Shown: one piece after another, positions 1 through 6,988 of the stretch
How the letters are laid out: every line of letters starts with the position of its first letter
Numbering within the stretch: the stretch's first letter is position 1
Assembly (NCBI GenBank): GCA_030650265.1
Contig: JAUSEJ010000148.1
Span: forward strand, 1-13,467
DNA length: 13,467 nt
Source: Dehalococcoidia bacterium
GTDB taxonomy: Bacteria > Chloroflexota > Dehalococcoidia > JACPQF01
Direction: 5' to 3'
Notes under the pieces: generated by a model
What the model was told of the DNA's origin: nothing
What the model saw: only the letters and a program-made list of their open reading frames with translations
The model's database searches: none
Made by a program: the position numbers and the translations under genes

Positions 1-3000
1 GCGCAATGAGTTGCGCCACCAACTCCATGTTGGCCCGGTTGTCTTCCACATAGAGCAACGTGCGCAGGGCAGTGCCGGGCTGAAATTGCGGCTGCAACGG
101 CACAATGGGCGTATCGGAGTCAACGGCAAAGTGCGGCGCCGCCACCAGATTCAACTCGAACCAGAACACGCTACCGGTGCCGACGATGCTGTGTGCGCCA
201 ATAGTGCCACCCATCAACTCCACCAGCCGCTTGCTCACCACCAGGCCGATGCCAGTGCCCTCTTCGGCCCCGACCTCTTGCCCGAGCCGGTTGAAGGGCT
301 GAAACAGTTGTGCCAGTTTCTCGGCCGAGAGCCCTTCGCCGGTATCTCGCACGCTGATGCGCAGGCGCTGCGCGGCAACCACCTTGCAGGTCACGTCCAC
401 GGTACCGCCAGCGCGGTTGTACTTGATGGCGTTGGACAGCAGATTCACGATCACCTGCTTGACCCGCGTGCGATCGGCATTGACAAAGCACGGGCCGCTG
501 AACTTCGGGAAGCTGGTGTGGATGGCACCCTTTTGGGCCTGCGGGTCAATCATCGCCTGGCAGTCCAGCAACACATCGGGCAGCGCGATCGGCTCTATCG
601 ACAATGACAGCTTGCCGGACTCGATCAGGGCCAGATCGAGAATCTCGTTGATCAGCTCCAGCAAATACCAGCCGCCATGCAGAATCTGGTCGATGCTGGC
701 CTTCTGCATGGCCGTGGGCGGCGGCGTGCCGGACTCCATCAGTTGTGCAAAGCCCAAAATGGCGTTAAGCGGCGAGCGCAGCTCATGGCTCATGCTCGAC
801 AGAAAATCGGACTTGGCGAGGTTGGCTTTGTCCGCCGCTTGTCGGGCGATCTCCAACTCGACGTTCTTGTCGCGCAGCGCCTGGTCGAGCACGGCACGCT
901 CGGCCTCGACGCGCTGGCGCGCGGTGTTGTCGGTGCCAATCAGGAGGTAGCCGATGATGGCGCCTTGCGCGTCGCGCAAGGCCGTGACCGACACCACGGC
1001 CGGAAAACGGCTGCCGTCCTTGCGAATGTAGGTCAGCTCATAGATGTCTTCAATGCCACGCGAGGCCTTGAACACCAGGGCTTCAAAACCCGGCTCAATC
1101 TGAGTTCCAAGTTCAAGACTGAGTGCTTTGGCACGTGCAATCACTTCCTGTGGATCAGAAATGTCGGCCGGGGTGACCTGGTTCATCACTTCCGAAGCGG
1201 TGTAGCCCAGCATGCGCTCGGCGCCGACGTTGAAAATCTGAATGACGCCTTTGGCGTCGGTGGCGATGCTGGAAAAATTGGCGCTGTTGAAAATTGCGCT
1301 TTGCAAAGCTCCCGCCTGGAGCAAGGCTTCTTCGGCCTGTTTGCGCGCCGTGTTATCGGTGCCAATCAGCAGATAACCAATGATGGTGTTTTGATCATCG
1401 CGCAGCGCCGTGACCGACACGACCGCCGGGAAACGGCTGCCGTCCTTACGGATGTAGGTCAGCTCATAAATATCTTCAATGCCGCGTGAAGCCTTGAACA
1501 CGAGGGCCTCAAAGCCCGGTTCGATCTGTGTGCCGAGTTCAAGACTGAGTTCTTTGGCACTCGCAATCACTTCCTGAGGATCAGAAATATCGGCCGGCGT
1601 CACCTGGTTCATCACCTCCAGGGCGGTGTAGCCCAGCATGCGCTCGGCGCCGACGTTGAAAATCTGAATGACGCCTTTGGCGTCGGTGGCGATGCTGGAA
1701 AAATTGGCGCTGTTGAAAATTGCGCTTTGCAAAGCTCCCGCCTGAAGCAAGGCTTCTTCGGCCTGTTTGCGCGTGGTGATATCGCGCAAGATGCCGGTGA
1801 AATAGCGCTCGCCGCCCAGCCACATCTCGCTGACCGCCATCTCCATCGGAAAGACACTGCCGTCGTGGCGCCGGCCCAGCACCTCGCGCCCCAGGCCGAC
1901 CGCACGCGCTTCGTCGCTGGCGCTGTAATACTCCAGCGAGCCGTTACGCTGGTCTTGATCCAGTTCAGGAATCAGCAGACTGAAGTTTTGCCCGATCAAC
2001 TCGGCAGCGCTATAGCCAAACATGCGCTCGGCGGCCGGGTTCACGGTCTTGACCATGCCGCCGCGGGCATAGATGGTGATGATGCCGTCCGCCACAGTAT
2101 TGAGCACCGTCTGGATCAGGGCATTGCTGTCACGCAGGGCTTGCTGCGCCGCATATTCTTCGGTGACATCACGAAACACCAGCACGGCACCGATCACGTC
2201 GCCATCGCGGTCACGAATCGGCGCGCAACTGTCGGCGATCGCGCACTCGCTGCCGTCGCGTGCAATCAGTACAGTGTGGTTGGCCAAGCCCTGTATAGTG
2301 CCATGCGTCAAGGTTTCCATGACCGGGATGGCGGCGGGTTGACGGGTTTCCTGGTTGATGATATGAAATATTTCGTCCACCGGGCGACCAGTGGCTTGCG
2401 CCTGGGTCCAGCCGGTGAGCTGCTCGGCAAGGGGGTTCAGCAGCGTCACACACGCCTGCGCATCGGTGGCTATCACAGCATCGCCGATGGAATTGAGCGT
2501 CACGGCGAGCTTTTCCTCGCTGTCCCGCAACGTGACATTGGCCTGCTGCAGTTGCTTATTTGTCTCCTTCTGAATTTCGAGCAAATGCTGTCGCTCAGCT
2601 TCGACCTGCTTGCGAGCGGTATTGTCGGTGCCGATCAACAGATAGCCGATGATGCCGCCTTGCGCGTCGCGTAGCGCGGTGACCGACACGATGGCCGGGA
2701 AGCGACGCCCGTCCTTGCGGATGTAAGTCAACTCGTAGATGTCTTCGATGCCACGCGAGGCCTTGAATACCAATGCTTCAAAGCCCGGCCTGATCGGCGT
2801 GGCAAGCTCGATGCTCAATGCCTTGGCGCGCGCGATCACTTCCTGCGGATCGGAAATGTCGGCGGGGGTTATCTTGTTAAGTACATCGACGGCCGCGTAG
2901 CCGAGCATGCGTTCCGCGCCGACGTTAAATATTTGAATAACGCCTTTTTCGTCGGTGGCAATACTCGAAAAATTGGCGCTATTGAGAATCGCGTTCTGCA

Positions 3001-3106
3001 AGGCCCCGGTTATTAACAAGGCCTCCTGGCGTCGAACTTCGATGACTCCGTCCGTCGCGCCAACTGCGAGATTGAGAATGGCGGGGTCGCGGATTTCTTT
3101 GGGCAT
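1..3106 (-). CDS. Multi-PAS hybrid sensor histidine kinase (3' end cut by window edge)
   Basis: This frame is open from ATG at 3106 to the left edge, giving 1035 visible residues, so the gene is incomplete. An AAAGG ribosome-binding site lies 7-8 nt before the ATG. Order of domains: PAS at about residues 28-169, PAS 190-315, PAS 318-445, then two near-identical PAS copies at 450-592 and 593-735. HisKA follows with phospho-acceptor His774 in SHELRSPLNAI, then a HATPase with N-box NLLSNAIKYN (about 893), G1 DTGEGL and G2 GTGIGL, and the start of a receiver domain (LYVEDN, about 1018). I see no membrane segment, so it is probably a cytoplasmic sensor that autophosphorylates and passes phosphate to its own receiver. 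The ligand of the PAS domains cannot be read; no heme or flavin motif was recognised. The PAS sequences resemble betaproteobacterial kinases, unlike the neighbouring genes. No partner response regulator is in view. Confidence 0.93.
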   Translation of the reverse strand, partial: MPKEIRDPAILNLAVGATDGVIEVRRQEALLITGALQNAILNSANFSSIATDEKGVIQIFNVGAERMLGYAAVDVLNKITPADISDPQEVIARAKALSIELATPIRPGFEALVFKASRGIEDIYELTYIRKDGRRFPAIVSVTALRDAQGGIIGYLLIGTDNTARKQVEAERQHLLEIQKETNKQLQQANVTLRDSEEKLAVTLNSIGDAVIATDAQACVTLLNPLAEQLTGWTQAQATGRPVDEIFHIINQETRQPAAIPVMETLTHGTIQGLANHTVLIARDGSECAIADSCAPIRDRDGDVIGAVLVFRDVTEEYAAQQALRDSNALIQTVLNTVADGIITIYARGGMVKTVNPAAERMFGYSAAELIGQNFSLLIPELDQDQRNGSLEYYSASDEARAVGLGREVLGRRHDGSVFPMEMAVSEMWLGGERYFTGILRDITTRKQAEEALLQAGALQSAIFNSANFSSIATDAKGVIQIFNVGAERMLGYTALEVMNQVTPADISDPQEVIASAKELSLELGTQIEPGFEALVFKASRGIEDIYELTYIRKDGSRFPAVVSVTALRDDQNTIIGYLLIGTDNTARKQAEEALLQAGALQSAIFNSANFSSIATDAKGVIQIFNVGAERMLGYTASEVMNQVTPADISDPQEVIARAKALSLELGTQIEPGFEALVFKASRGIEDIYELTYIRKDGSRFPAVVSVTALRDAQGAIIGYLLIGTDNTARQRVEAERAVLDQALRDKNVELEIARQAADKANLAKSDFLSSMSHELRSPLNAILGFAQLMESGTPPPTAMQKASIDQILHGGWYLLELINEILDLALIESGKLSLSIEPIALPDVLLDCQAMIDPQAQKGAIHTSFPKFSGPCFVNADRTRVKQVIVNLLSNAIKYNRAGGTVDVTCKVVAAQRLRISVRDTGEGLSAEKLAQLFQPFNRLGQEVGAEEGTGIGLVVSKRLVELMGGTIGAHSIVGTGSVFWFELNLVAAPHFAVDSDTPIVPLQPQFQPGTALRTLLYVEDNRANMELVAQLIA
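931..1782 (-). repeat. In-frame tandem duplication of a PAS module (426-bp period)
   Basis: Two consecutive 426-bp units (931-1356 and 1357-1782), exactly 142 codons each, encode two PAS domains of the histidine kinase. The best conserved part, 1201-1346 against 1627-1772, shows a single mismatch that I could find. The rest of the unit is also highly similar. Near-identity at DNA level, including silent positions, points to a recent duplication or gene conversion inside the gene. Confidence 0.9.
2600..3030 (-). repeat. Third, more diverged copy of the same PAS module
   Basis: The first PAS domain of the kinase aligns along its whole length with the tandem copies at 931-1782. It shares blocks such as FNVGAERMLGY, TPADISDPQEVIA and GYLLIGTDNTAR. 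At DNA level it has many silent differences, so it is an older copy. Two unrelated PAS domains (about 1783-2599) separate it from the tandem pair. Confidence 0.85.
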
Positions 3107-3450
3107 AGCCGACCTTTCTGAGATCACGATTTGGTCAGACGCTCGCCACACGGGCACTCGTTACATTCAACCGGAATCGCTTCATCAAACTGAGAGACTA
3201 CAATCAACTTTACCGTCTGGCTCAGATGCCGCTTATTTGGAGGGACAAGCAGATTCACTCAAACAGTAACTGATTCCGACGGGCAACTTCACATGTGTAT
3301 TCCTGCATTGTACAACACATTTCCTATGGTTCCAAGCGGGAGGCTTCATCCGGCTTTTTGCTGTGACTGGCGCTTTCCTCCCAATGCCCTTGCCTGGCAA
3401 TCCATTTCCTGCTATAATAGACTTCAGCTACCAAACCAAGAGGTGATTGT
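3107..3450. other. Intergenic region between divergent kinase and glycosyltransferase genes
   Basis: This stretch of 344 bp separates two genes pointing away from each other, so it should hold promoters for both. I could identify only the rightward one (3390-3418). No convincing leftward promoter was found by eye. ATGTGT at 3293 and ACACAT at 3315 form a small inverted repeat around TTGTACAA, a possible operator, but weak. Open frames here (for example 2955-3269 and 3293-3622) show no protein-like pattern. If the window joins DNA of two origins, the join most likely lies here. Confidence 0.6.
3390..3418 (+). promoter_or_regulatory. Extended -10 sigma70-type promoter of the glycosyltransferase gene
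   Basis: TTGCCT (3390-3395) and TATAAT (3413-3418) are spaced by 17 bp, and a TG precedes the -10 in the extended position (TGCTATAAT). Transcription would start near 3425, about 25 nt before the ATG at 3451. That leader holds the ribosome-binding site AGAGGTGA. Confidence 0.7.
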
Positions 3451-4986
3451 ATGTACGACGAGGCCTATGAGGCGACCTCGCGGCGGGAGAATGCACTTCC
3501 TGCTGCGATCTCATGGCGAAACAAGTTCCTGGAAGCCTATCCTGCTCTTATCAGTTGGTTGGTTCTTACTGCACCCATCTGGCTCACGCTTATCCATCCA
3601 ATCGTTGGTATCGCCTTTGTAGTTCTGGCGATGTCAATCTTCGTGGTGAAAGTCATCATTTACGGGGTTGCTGCGTTGCTTAACCGTGAGCGAGTGCTGG
3701 AGGCCACGCGAACTGATTGGGTCAGCAAGCTACGGAACCATCCCGAATGGGAGCCTTACAGGATTGTTTTTCTCATTCGAGCCTTTCGTGAGGGCAACAA
3801 GGCGATGCTGACGCGGACTATCGACAGCATCTACCAGTCTGATTGGCGCAGAAATGGCGAGCGAATGGTTAATGTGGAGGTTGTATTTGCCACCGAGCAG
3901 GGCGATGCAATCACGCCGCCGCTAGTCGACATCCTTGGAAGTGACTTTGCCAATCGGTTGACAGTTAGACAGGTTATTCATCCCAAAGAGTACGATGTCC
4001 TCCCGGGCCCCAGCAGCGCCATGCACTACGTGGGCCGGGTCCTATATGACGAAGTGCTTCGCCGGAAGGAGAACCCGTCCAAATTCATAATCATCGATTT
4101 GGACTCCGACACGATTCTCCATCCCAAGTACTTATCCGGTCTAATGTATCAATACCTGATCGACCCGAACCACGATTGTCGCATTTACCAGCCTATTGTT
4201 TCGTTTACGCTCGATTATTGGAATGCTCCCCTCCATAGCCGCCTTGCCGCCCTTGGCACTTCGGCTCTTACGCTGGGCTGGAACAGGTTTCCCGAGATCG
4301 CCTTTACCGGGGCGGCGGGGAATATGGCCCTTTACCAGAGCGTGGATTTCTGGCCGACACAGTCCCACAGCCAGGATAGTGGCGTTGAGCTTAGGCTGCG
4401 GATGCGTTATGGCAACGATTTCGACGTGACGGGAGTGCCAATTCCGACAAGAGTTTACCCGGTTATGGCGATCGGCCCGCGCGAAACCTGGCGGGAGCGT
4501 CTTTCCGCATATGCAATGAGCTTCCGTGTCCTGTTTCGGCAGAGCGCCCGCTGGCGTGAAGGACCCATGGATGAGTTTCTCGAAGCGACGAGAAAGGGAA
4601 GTCTACAATTTAGCCTTTTAAAGCTATGGTCTGGTATTGAGAGAGACACCATGACTTTGCTCCCGGGTTACGGCTTGATCGCCCTTAGCGTCGTTCTTGA
4701 CATGGCCTATCCAACTTACGATCATTCTTATCTTCAACCTTTAGCTACCGGTGTCCTTTCTCTGATTACCTTATTGGGTCTCGCCGTTTTTTGGCAAGTG
4801 CTTCACACACCGGAGTTTGTTGAGCCCATGCCCAATCGGTGGCGAAAGATCTTTGAGATGCTCTTGTTCTGGGTGGCTTTCTCGTTCTACATACCGATCC
4901 TCACTGCCTGCGCCGGACTCAAGACGTCGACGGCTTATGCCTTTGGCAAGAAGCCAACGACGCATTATGCGCCGACGCCCAAATAG
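3451..4986 (+). CDS. Membrane-bound family-2 glycosyltransferase
   Basis: The protein has 511 residues, with an ATG start preceded by AGAGGTGA at good spacing. Two hydrophobic segments (about 31-50 and 52-75) precede a cytoplasmic GT-A-type catalytic domain (about 100-395), and three more hydrophobic segments follow (about 403-420, 429-452, 467-490). DLDSD at 216-220 is the expected metal- and nucleotide-sugar-binding DxD motif of GT2 enzymes, and VVFATEQGD (144-152) fits an early strand of the fold. The QxxRW motif of processive synthases is not evident, so it more likely adds single sugars or makes a short polymer at the membrane. Donor and acceptor cannot be read. It stands alone, with its own promoter and terminator, outside any polysaccharide cluster. 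What is seen is the topology and DxD; the GT2 assignment rests on these. Confidence 0.85.
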   Translation: MYDEAYEATSRRENALPAAISWRNKFLEAYPALISWLVLTAPIWLTLIHPIVGIAFVVLAMSIFVVKVIIYGVAALLNRERVLEATRTDWVSKLRNHPEWEPYRIVFLIRAFREGNKAMLTRTIDSIYQSDWRRNGERMVNVEVVFATEQGDAITPPLVDILGSDFANRLTVRQVIHPKEYDVLPGPSSAMHYVGRVLYDEVLRRKENPSKFIIIDLDSDTILHPKYLSGLMYQYLIDPNHDCRIYQPIVSFTLDYWNAPLHSRLAALGTSALTLGWNRFPEIAFTGAAGNMALYQSVDFWPTQSHSQDSGVELRLRMRYGNDFDVTGVPIPTRVYPVMAIGPRETWRERLSAYAMSFRVLFRQSARWREGPMDEFLEATRKGSLQFSLLKLWSGIERDTMTLLPGYGLIALSVVLDMAYPTYDHSYLQPLATGVLSLITLLGLAVFWQVLHTPEFVEPMPNRWRKIFEMLLFWVAFSFYIPILTACAGLKTSTAYAFGKKPTTHYAPTPK

Positions 4987-5007
4987 CGCACGATACACGG
5001 TGTTTCG

Positions 5008-5075
5008 AAGGGCACAAAGACTGTCGAGGCGTTGCCAAGAACAACCCTACACAGGCTTTGTGCCCTTGTGTTTTT
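5008..5075 (+). terminator. Intrinsic terminator after the glycosyltransferase gene
   Basis: A perfect 12-bp inverted repeat (AAGGGCACAAAG at 5008-5019, CTTTGTGCCCTT at 5056-5067) closes a 36-nt loop and is followed by GTGTTTTT. It lies 22 nt after the stop codon. The large loop is unusual, but stem and T-run fit rho-independent termination. Confidence 0.75.
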
Positions 5076-5093
5076 GCCCCTGCTGAGATGATC

Positions 5094-5121
5094 TTGACAA
5101 CTCCGTAAGAAGGCGTATAAT
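5094..5121 (+). promoter_or_regulatory. Consensus sigma70-type promoter
   Basis: TTGACA (5094-5099) and TATAAT (5116-5121), both perfect consensus hexamers, are separated by 16 bp. Transcription would begin near 5128, giving a leader of about 60 nt before the annealing-protein gene. Such a perfect promoter suggests strong constitutive expression or tight repression by an unseen factor. Confidence 0.85.
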
Positions 5122-5188
5122 GCGTATCAGAACAGGTGTTCTATTATGGCATTAGGGTGGTGTTTTGTAATTGCCTGGACAAGGGGGA

Positions 5189-5803
5189 ATGAAGTTGAGG
5201 GAGACAGCCTTTGATGCGAGCAAGTATCTCACGAAGTTGAAGGGCAAAGACTACCTTGAGGTAAAGTGGCGTTTGCTCTGGCTGCGCACAGATCATCCAG
5301 AGGCCCTGATTGCGACTGAGCTAGTGCGACTGGAAGAGGGCCTGGCGGTCTTCAAGGCCAAGGTAACCATACCGGGAGCCGGCGAGGCAACCGGCTGGGG
5401 GAGCGAGACGACACAGGACTTTGAGGACTACATTGAAAAGGCTGAGACAAAGTCGCTCGGTCGGGCGCTGGCCGCCCTTGGTTATGGTACGCAGTTCTGT
5501 GAGGATTTTGACTTCGGCCGTGATGACGATTATCGCGTGGTTGATGCCCCGGTTGATCGAAACAGATTGTATGAGAGGTCGCCTCGCCAGTCGTCTGAGA
5601 GGGCTTCGTTGCCGGTGACTTCGTCCGCGGCGACCCCCGCCCAGGTAAAGGCGATCTACTTGATTGGCCGCAGCGAGCATCAGCTGAGTGACGATGAATT
5701 GGACGAACGGTGTCGTCAGGCCTACGGCCATCCACCGGGCGAACTGACAAAGAAGCAAGCTTCCGAATTCATCGACAGACTGAAGGCGTCCGGGGTGAGG
5801 TAG
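5189..5803 (+). CDS. Probable Rad52/DdrA-like single-strand annealing protein
   Basis: The protein has 204 residues from ATG 5189. The start is uncertain: AAGGGGG sits only 1 nt before this ATG but 7 nt before an in-frame TTG at 5195, and an upstream TTG at 5171 is also open. The N-terminal two-thirds contains KGKDYLEVKWRLLWLR and the block AETKSLGRALAALGYG, which resembles the ETKAxGRALxxLGY pattern of Rad52/DdrA/Sak annealing proteins. A linker rich in Ser, Thr and Pro leads to a C-terminal module (about the last 58 residues) with PAQVKAIYLIG and LTKKQASEFIDRLK, a helical tail often found on phage recombination proteins. It would bind single-stranded DNA and promote annealing in repair or recombination. 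No phage genes surround it. The family call is from motif recognition and moderately sure. Confidence 0.6.
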   Translation: MKLRETAFDASKYLTKLKGKDYLEVKWRLLWLRTDHPEALIATELVRLEEGLAVFKAKVTIPGAGEATGWGSETTQDFEDYIEKAETKSLGRALAALGYGTQFCEDFDFGRDDDYRVVDAPVDRNRLYERSPRQSSERASLPVTSSAATPAQVKAIYLIGRSEHQLSDDELDERCRQAYGHPPGELTKKQASEFIDRLKASGVR

Positions 5804-5922
5804 TTTGTTCCGGCACGGCGTTCCGGTGTGATTTGTTGGGCCAAGCCCGCAACGTCGTTCTCGTCCATGTTTTCTTTGCCTCGATGAGTACAAATCGCGG
5901 CCGTGTTAGTATGAGGTTCCGT

Positions 5923-6291
5923 ATGCACAGACGCCGATTCCAGATGTTGGTTTCCCGGTATCTTCGGAGCCTGCCTCATCCCGTTCTTGAGAGGCTGGAC
6001 AACGTCGCCATCGTCACGGCCAGGCGCCCTACAGCAGAGCAGTTGGCAAACCAGGGGCTGTTAGACGATGAGGATTTGTTGGGCCTATACGAAGGGGTGC
6101 CCCTTACTGAACGGGGTGGTGACTATGGGATGGTATTACCGGACAGAATCACTCTATTTCAGGAGCCGATTGAGGCGATGTGCAGCAATGACGCCGAAAT
6201 AAGGTCACAGATTCTGCAAACGATAGTACACGAGATCGGTCACCATATGGGCCTGACCGATCAAGACCTGAAACGCCTTGGCTGGGAGTAG
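5923..6291 (+). CDS. Minimal-zincin metallopeptidase family protein (DUF1025-like)
   Basis: This 122-residue protein carries the zinc-protease motif HEIGHH followed by a short Gly-Leu-x-Asp segment (GLTDQDL), the pattern of the small zincin family COG3824. HEIGHH supplies two zinc-binding His and the catalytic Glu. The N-terminal MHRRRFQMLVSRYL matches the usual start of this family, which is why I place the start at 5923; GAGG lies 6 nt upstream. ATG 5911 in the same frame is possible, and the frame is open back to 5710 only by overlapping the previous gene. A TG-extended -10-like element (TGTTAGTAT, 5904-5912) would give a very short leader, but no -35 is visible. Substrates of this family are unknown. 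The 119-bp gap to the upstream gene has no clear terminator, so read-through is possible. Confidence 0.85.
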   Translation: MHRRRFQMLVSRYLRSLPHPVLERLDNVAIVTARRPTAEQLANQGLLDDEDLLGLYEGVPLTERGGDYGMVLPDRITLFQEPIEAMCSNDAEIRSQILQTIVHEIGHHMGLTDQDLKRLGWE

Positions 6292-6343
6292 GCCCTCATC
6301 CAATCCTCCGGCATTCTAGCCATAATTGTCGCCTCAGAGATCT

Positions 6344-6988
6344 TTACCTTTCGAGAATCAAGCCTGTTCTCTTGATAGGAGAGGGCGCAGCCTCGATCCC
6401 TAGCGCCGCTACGACCTCCTCCGGTCGGCCAGCAGCGGTGGGATTGGCCTGCAGTCGCATCCAAAGTACAGTATCCATGACGGAATCGTCGACTAGTTTG
6501 AGGTCGTCGATGAGTGGACGCAGGTCATAGCGCTTGTTGTGTCCGTCTCTCTTTCGTTCTCGCGGCAGGGTCGAAGAGGTGAGAACCGAGGCGATGCGGC
6601 TCTCGATCTCCCCCGCGGTAAGGCTTGTGATCAGCCCGAGCGTGTACTCGGCAAAACGGAGGGCTGCAGCCAGTGAGGCGCTGTCGCCAGGGACCTCAAC
6701 CGCGTCCGTTACCCACAGACCAGCGGGGAGCTGCGGAACGATCGATTGGAGAAACAGACCGGGTTCGGTGCCCGGTTCGAGGTAGACATCCATAAGCTCA
6801 CAGTCAGAGGTCGTGCCCACGGCCAGAGGCGCTGCCGTCGATAACTTCGGGTGAGGGTTATATCCCTGGGAATAAGCAAGATGTATCTCGGCGCGCCGGA
6901 ACACCCTTTGCCAAAGGCGCATCATATCGAGGTGCGATATGTACTTTAGCCGTTCATCCCGTCCGTAAGTGAGTCTAAGTCGTTGCAC
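6344..6988 (-). CDS. DUF2344 / TIGR03936 family, radical-SAM-linked protein
   Basis: The protein has 214 residues from a GTG start at 6988, with AAAGG about 8 nt upstream. The N-terminus (RLTYGRDERLKYISHLDMMR, then a QGYNPHPKLSTAAPLAVG block) is the signature of the DUF2344 family, which is encoded next to or fused with TIGR03960 radical SAM proteins. Here it is a separate gene whose start overlaps the radical SAM gene by 14 nt, so the two are translationally coupled and probably work together. The C-terminal half (residues about 130-214) is less conserved. The biochemical role is not known to me. Its end faces the metallopeptidase gene across a 52-bp gap in which I see no clear terminator. 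Confidence 0.9.
   Translation of the reverse strand: MQRLRLTYGRDERLKYISHLDMMRLWQRVFRRAEIHLAYSQGYNPHPKLSTAAPLAVGTTSDCELMDVYLEPGTEPGLFLQSIVPQLPAGLWVTDAVEVPGDSASLAAALRFAEYTLGLITSLTAGEIESRIASVLTSSTLPRERKRDGHNKRYDLRPLIDDLKLVDDSVMDTVLWMRLQANPTAAGRPEEVVAALGIEAAPSPIKRTGLILER

Noticed and set aside
11..2674. Long plus-strand open frames over the kinase gene (198, 197, 270 and 315 codons)
   Set aside because: They are antisense to a kinase frame with clear domain motifs. Their repeated segments merely mirror the duplicated PAS DNA, and they show no domain pattern of their own.
5321..5893. Minus-strand frame of 190 codons opposite the annealing-protein gene
   Set aside because: Low-complexity, Arg/Leu-rich translation with no motif, opposite a gene with a consensus promoter and recognisable motifs.
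5710..5922. N-terminal extension of the metallopeptidase frame back to 5710
   Set aside because: It overlaps the end of the annealing-protein gene and its translation is unlike the family, whose N-terminus begins at about 5923.
5804..5922. Terminator between the annealing-protein and metallopeptidase genes (GGGC-CAA-GCCC)
   Set aside because: The hairpin is short and has no T-run after it.
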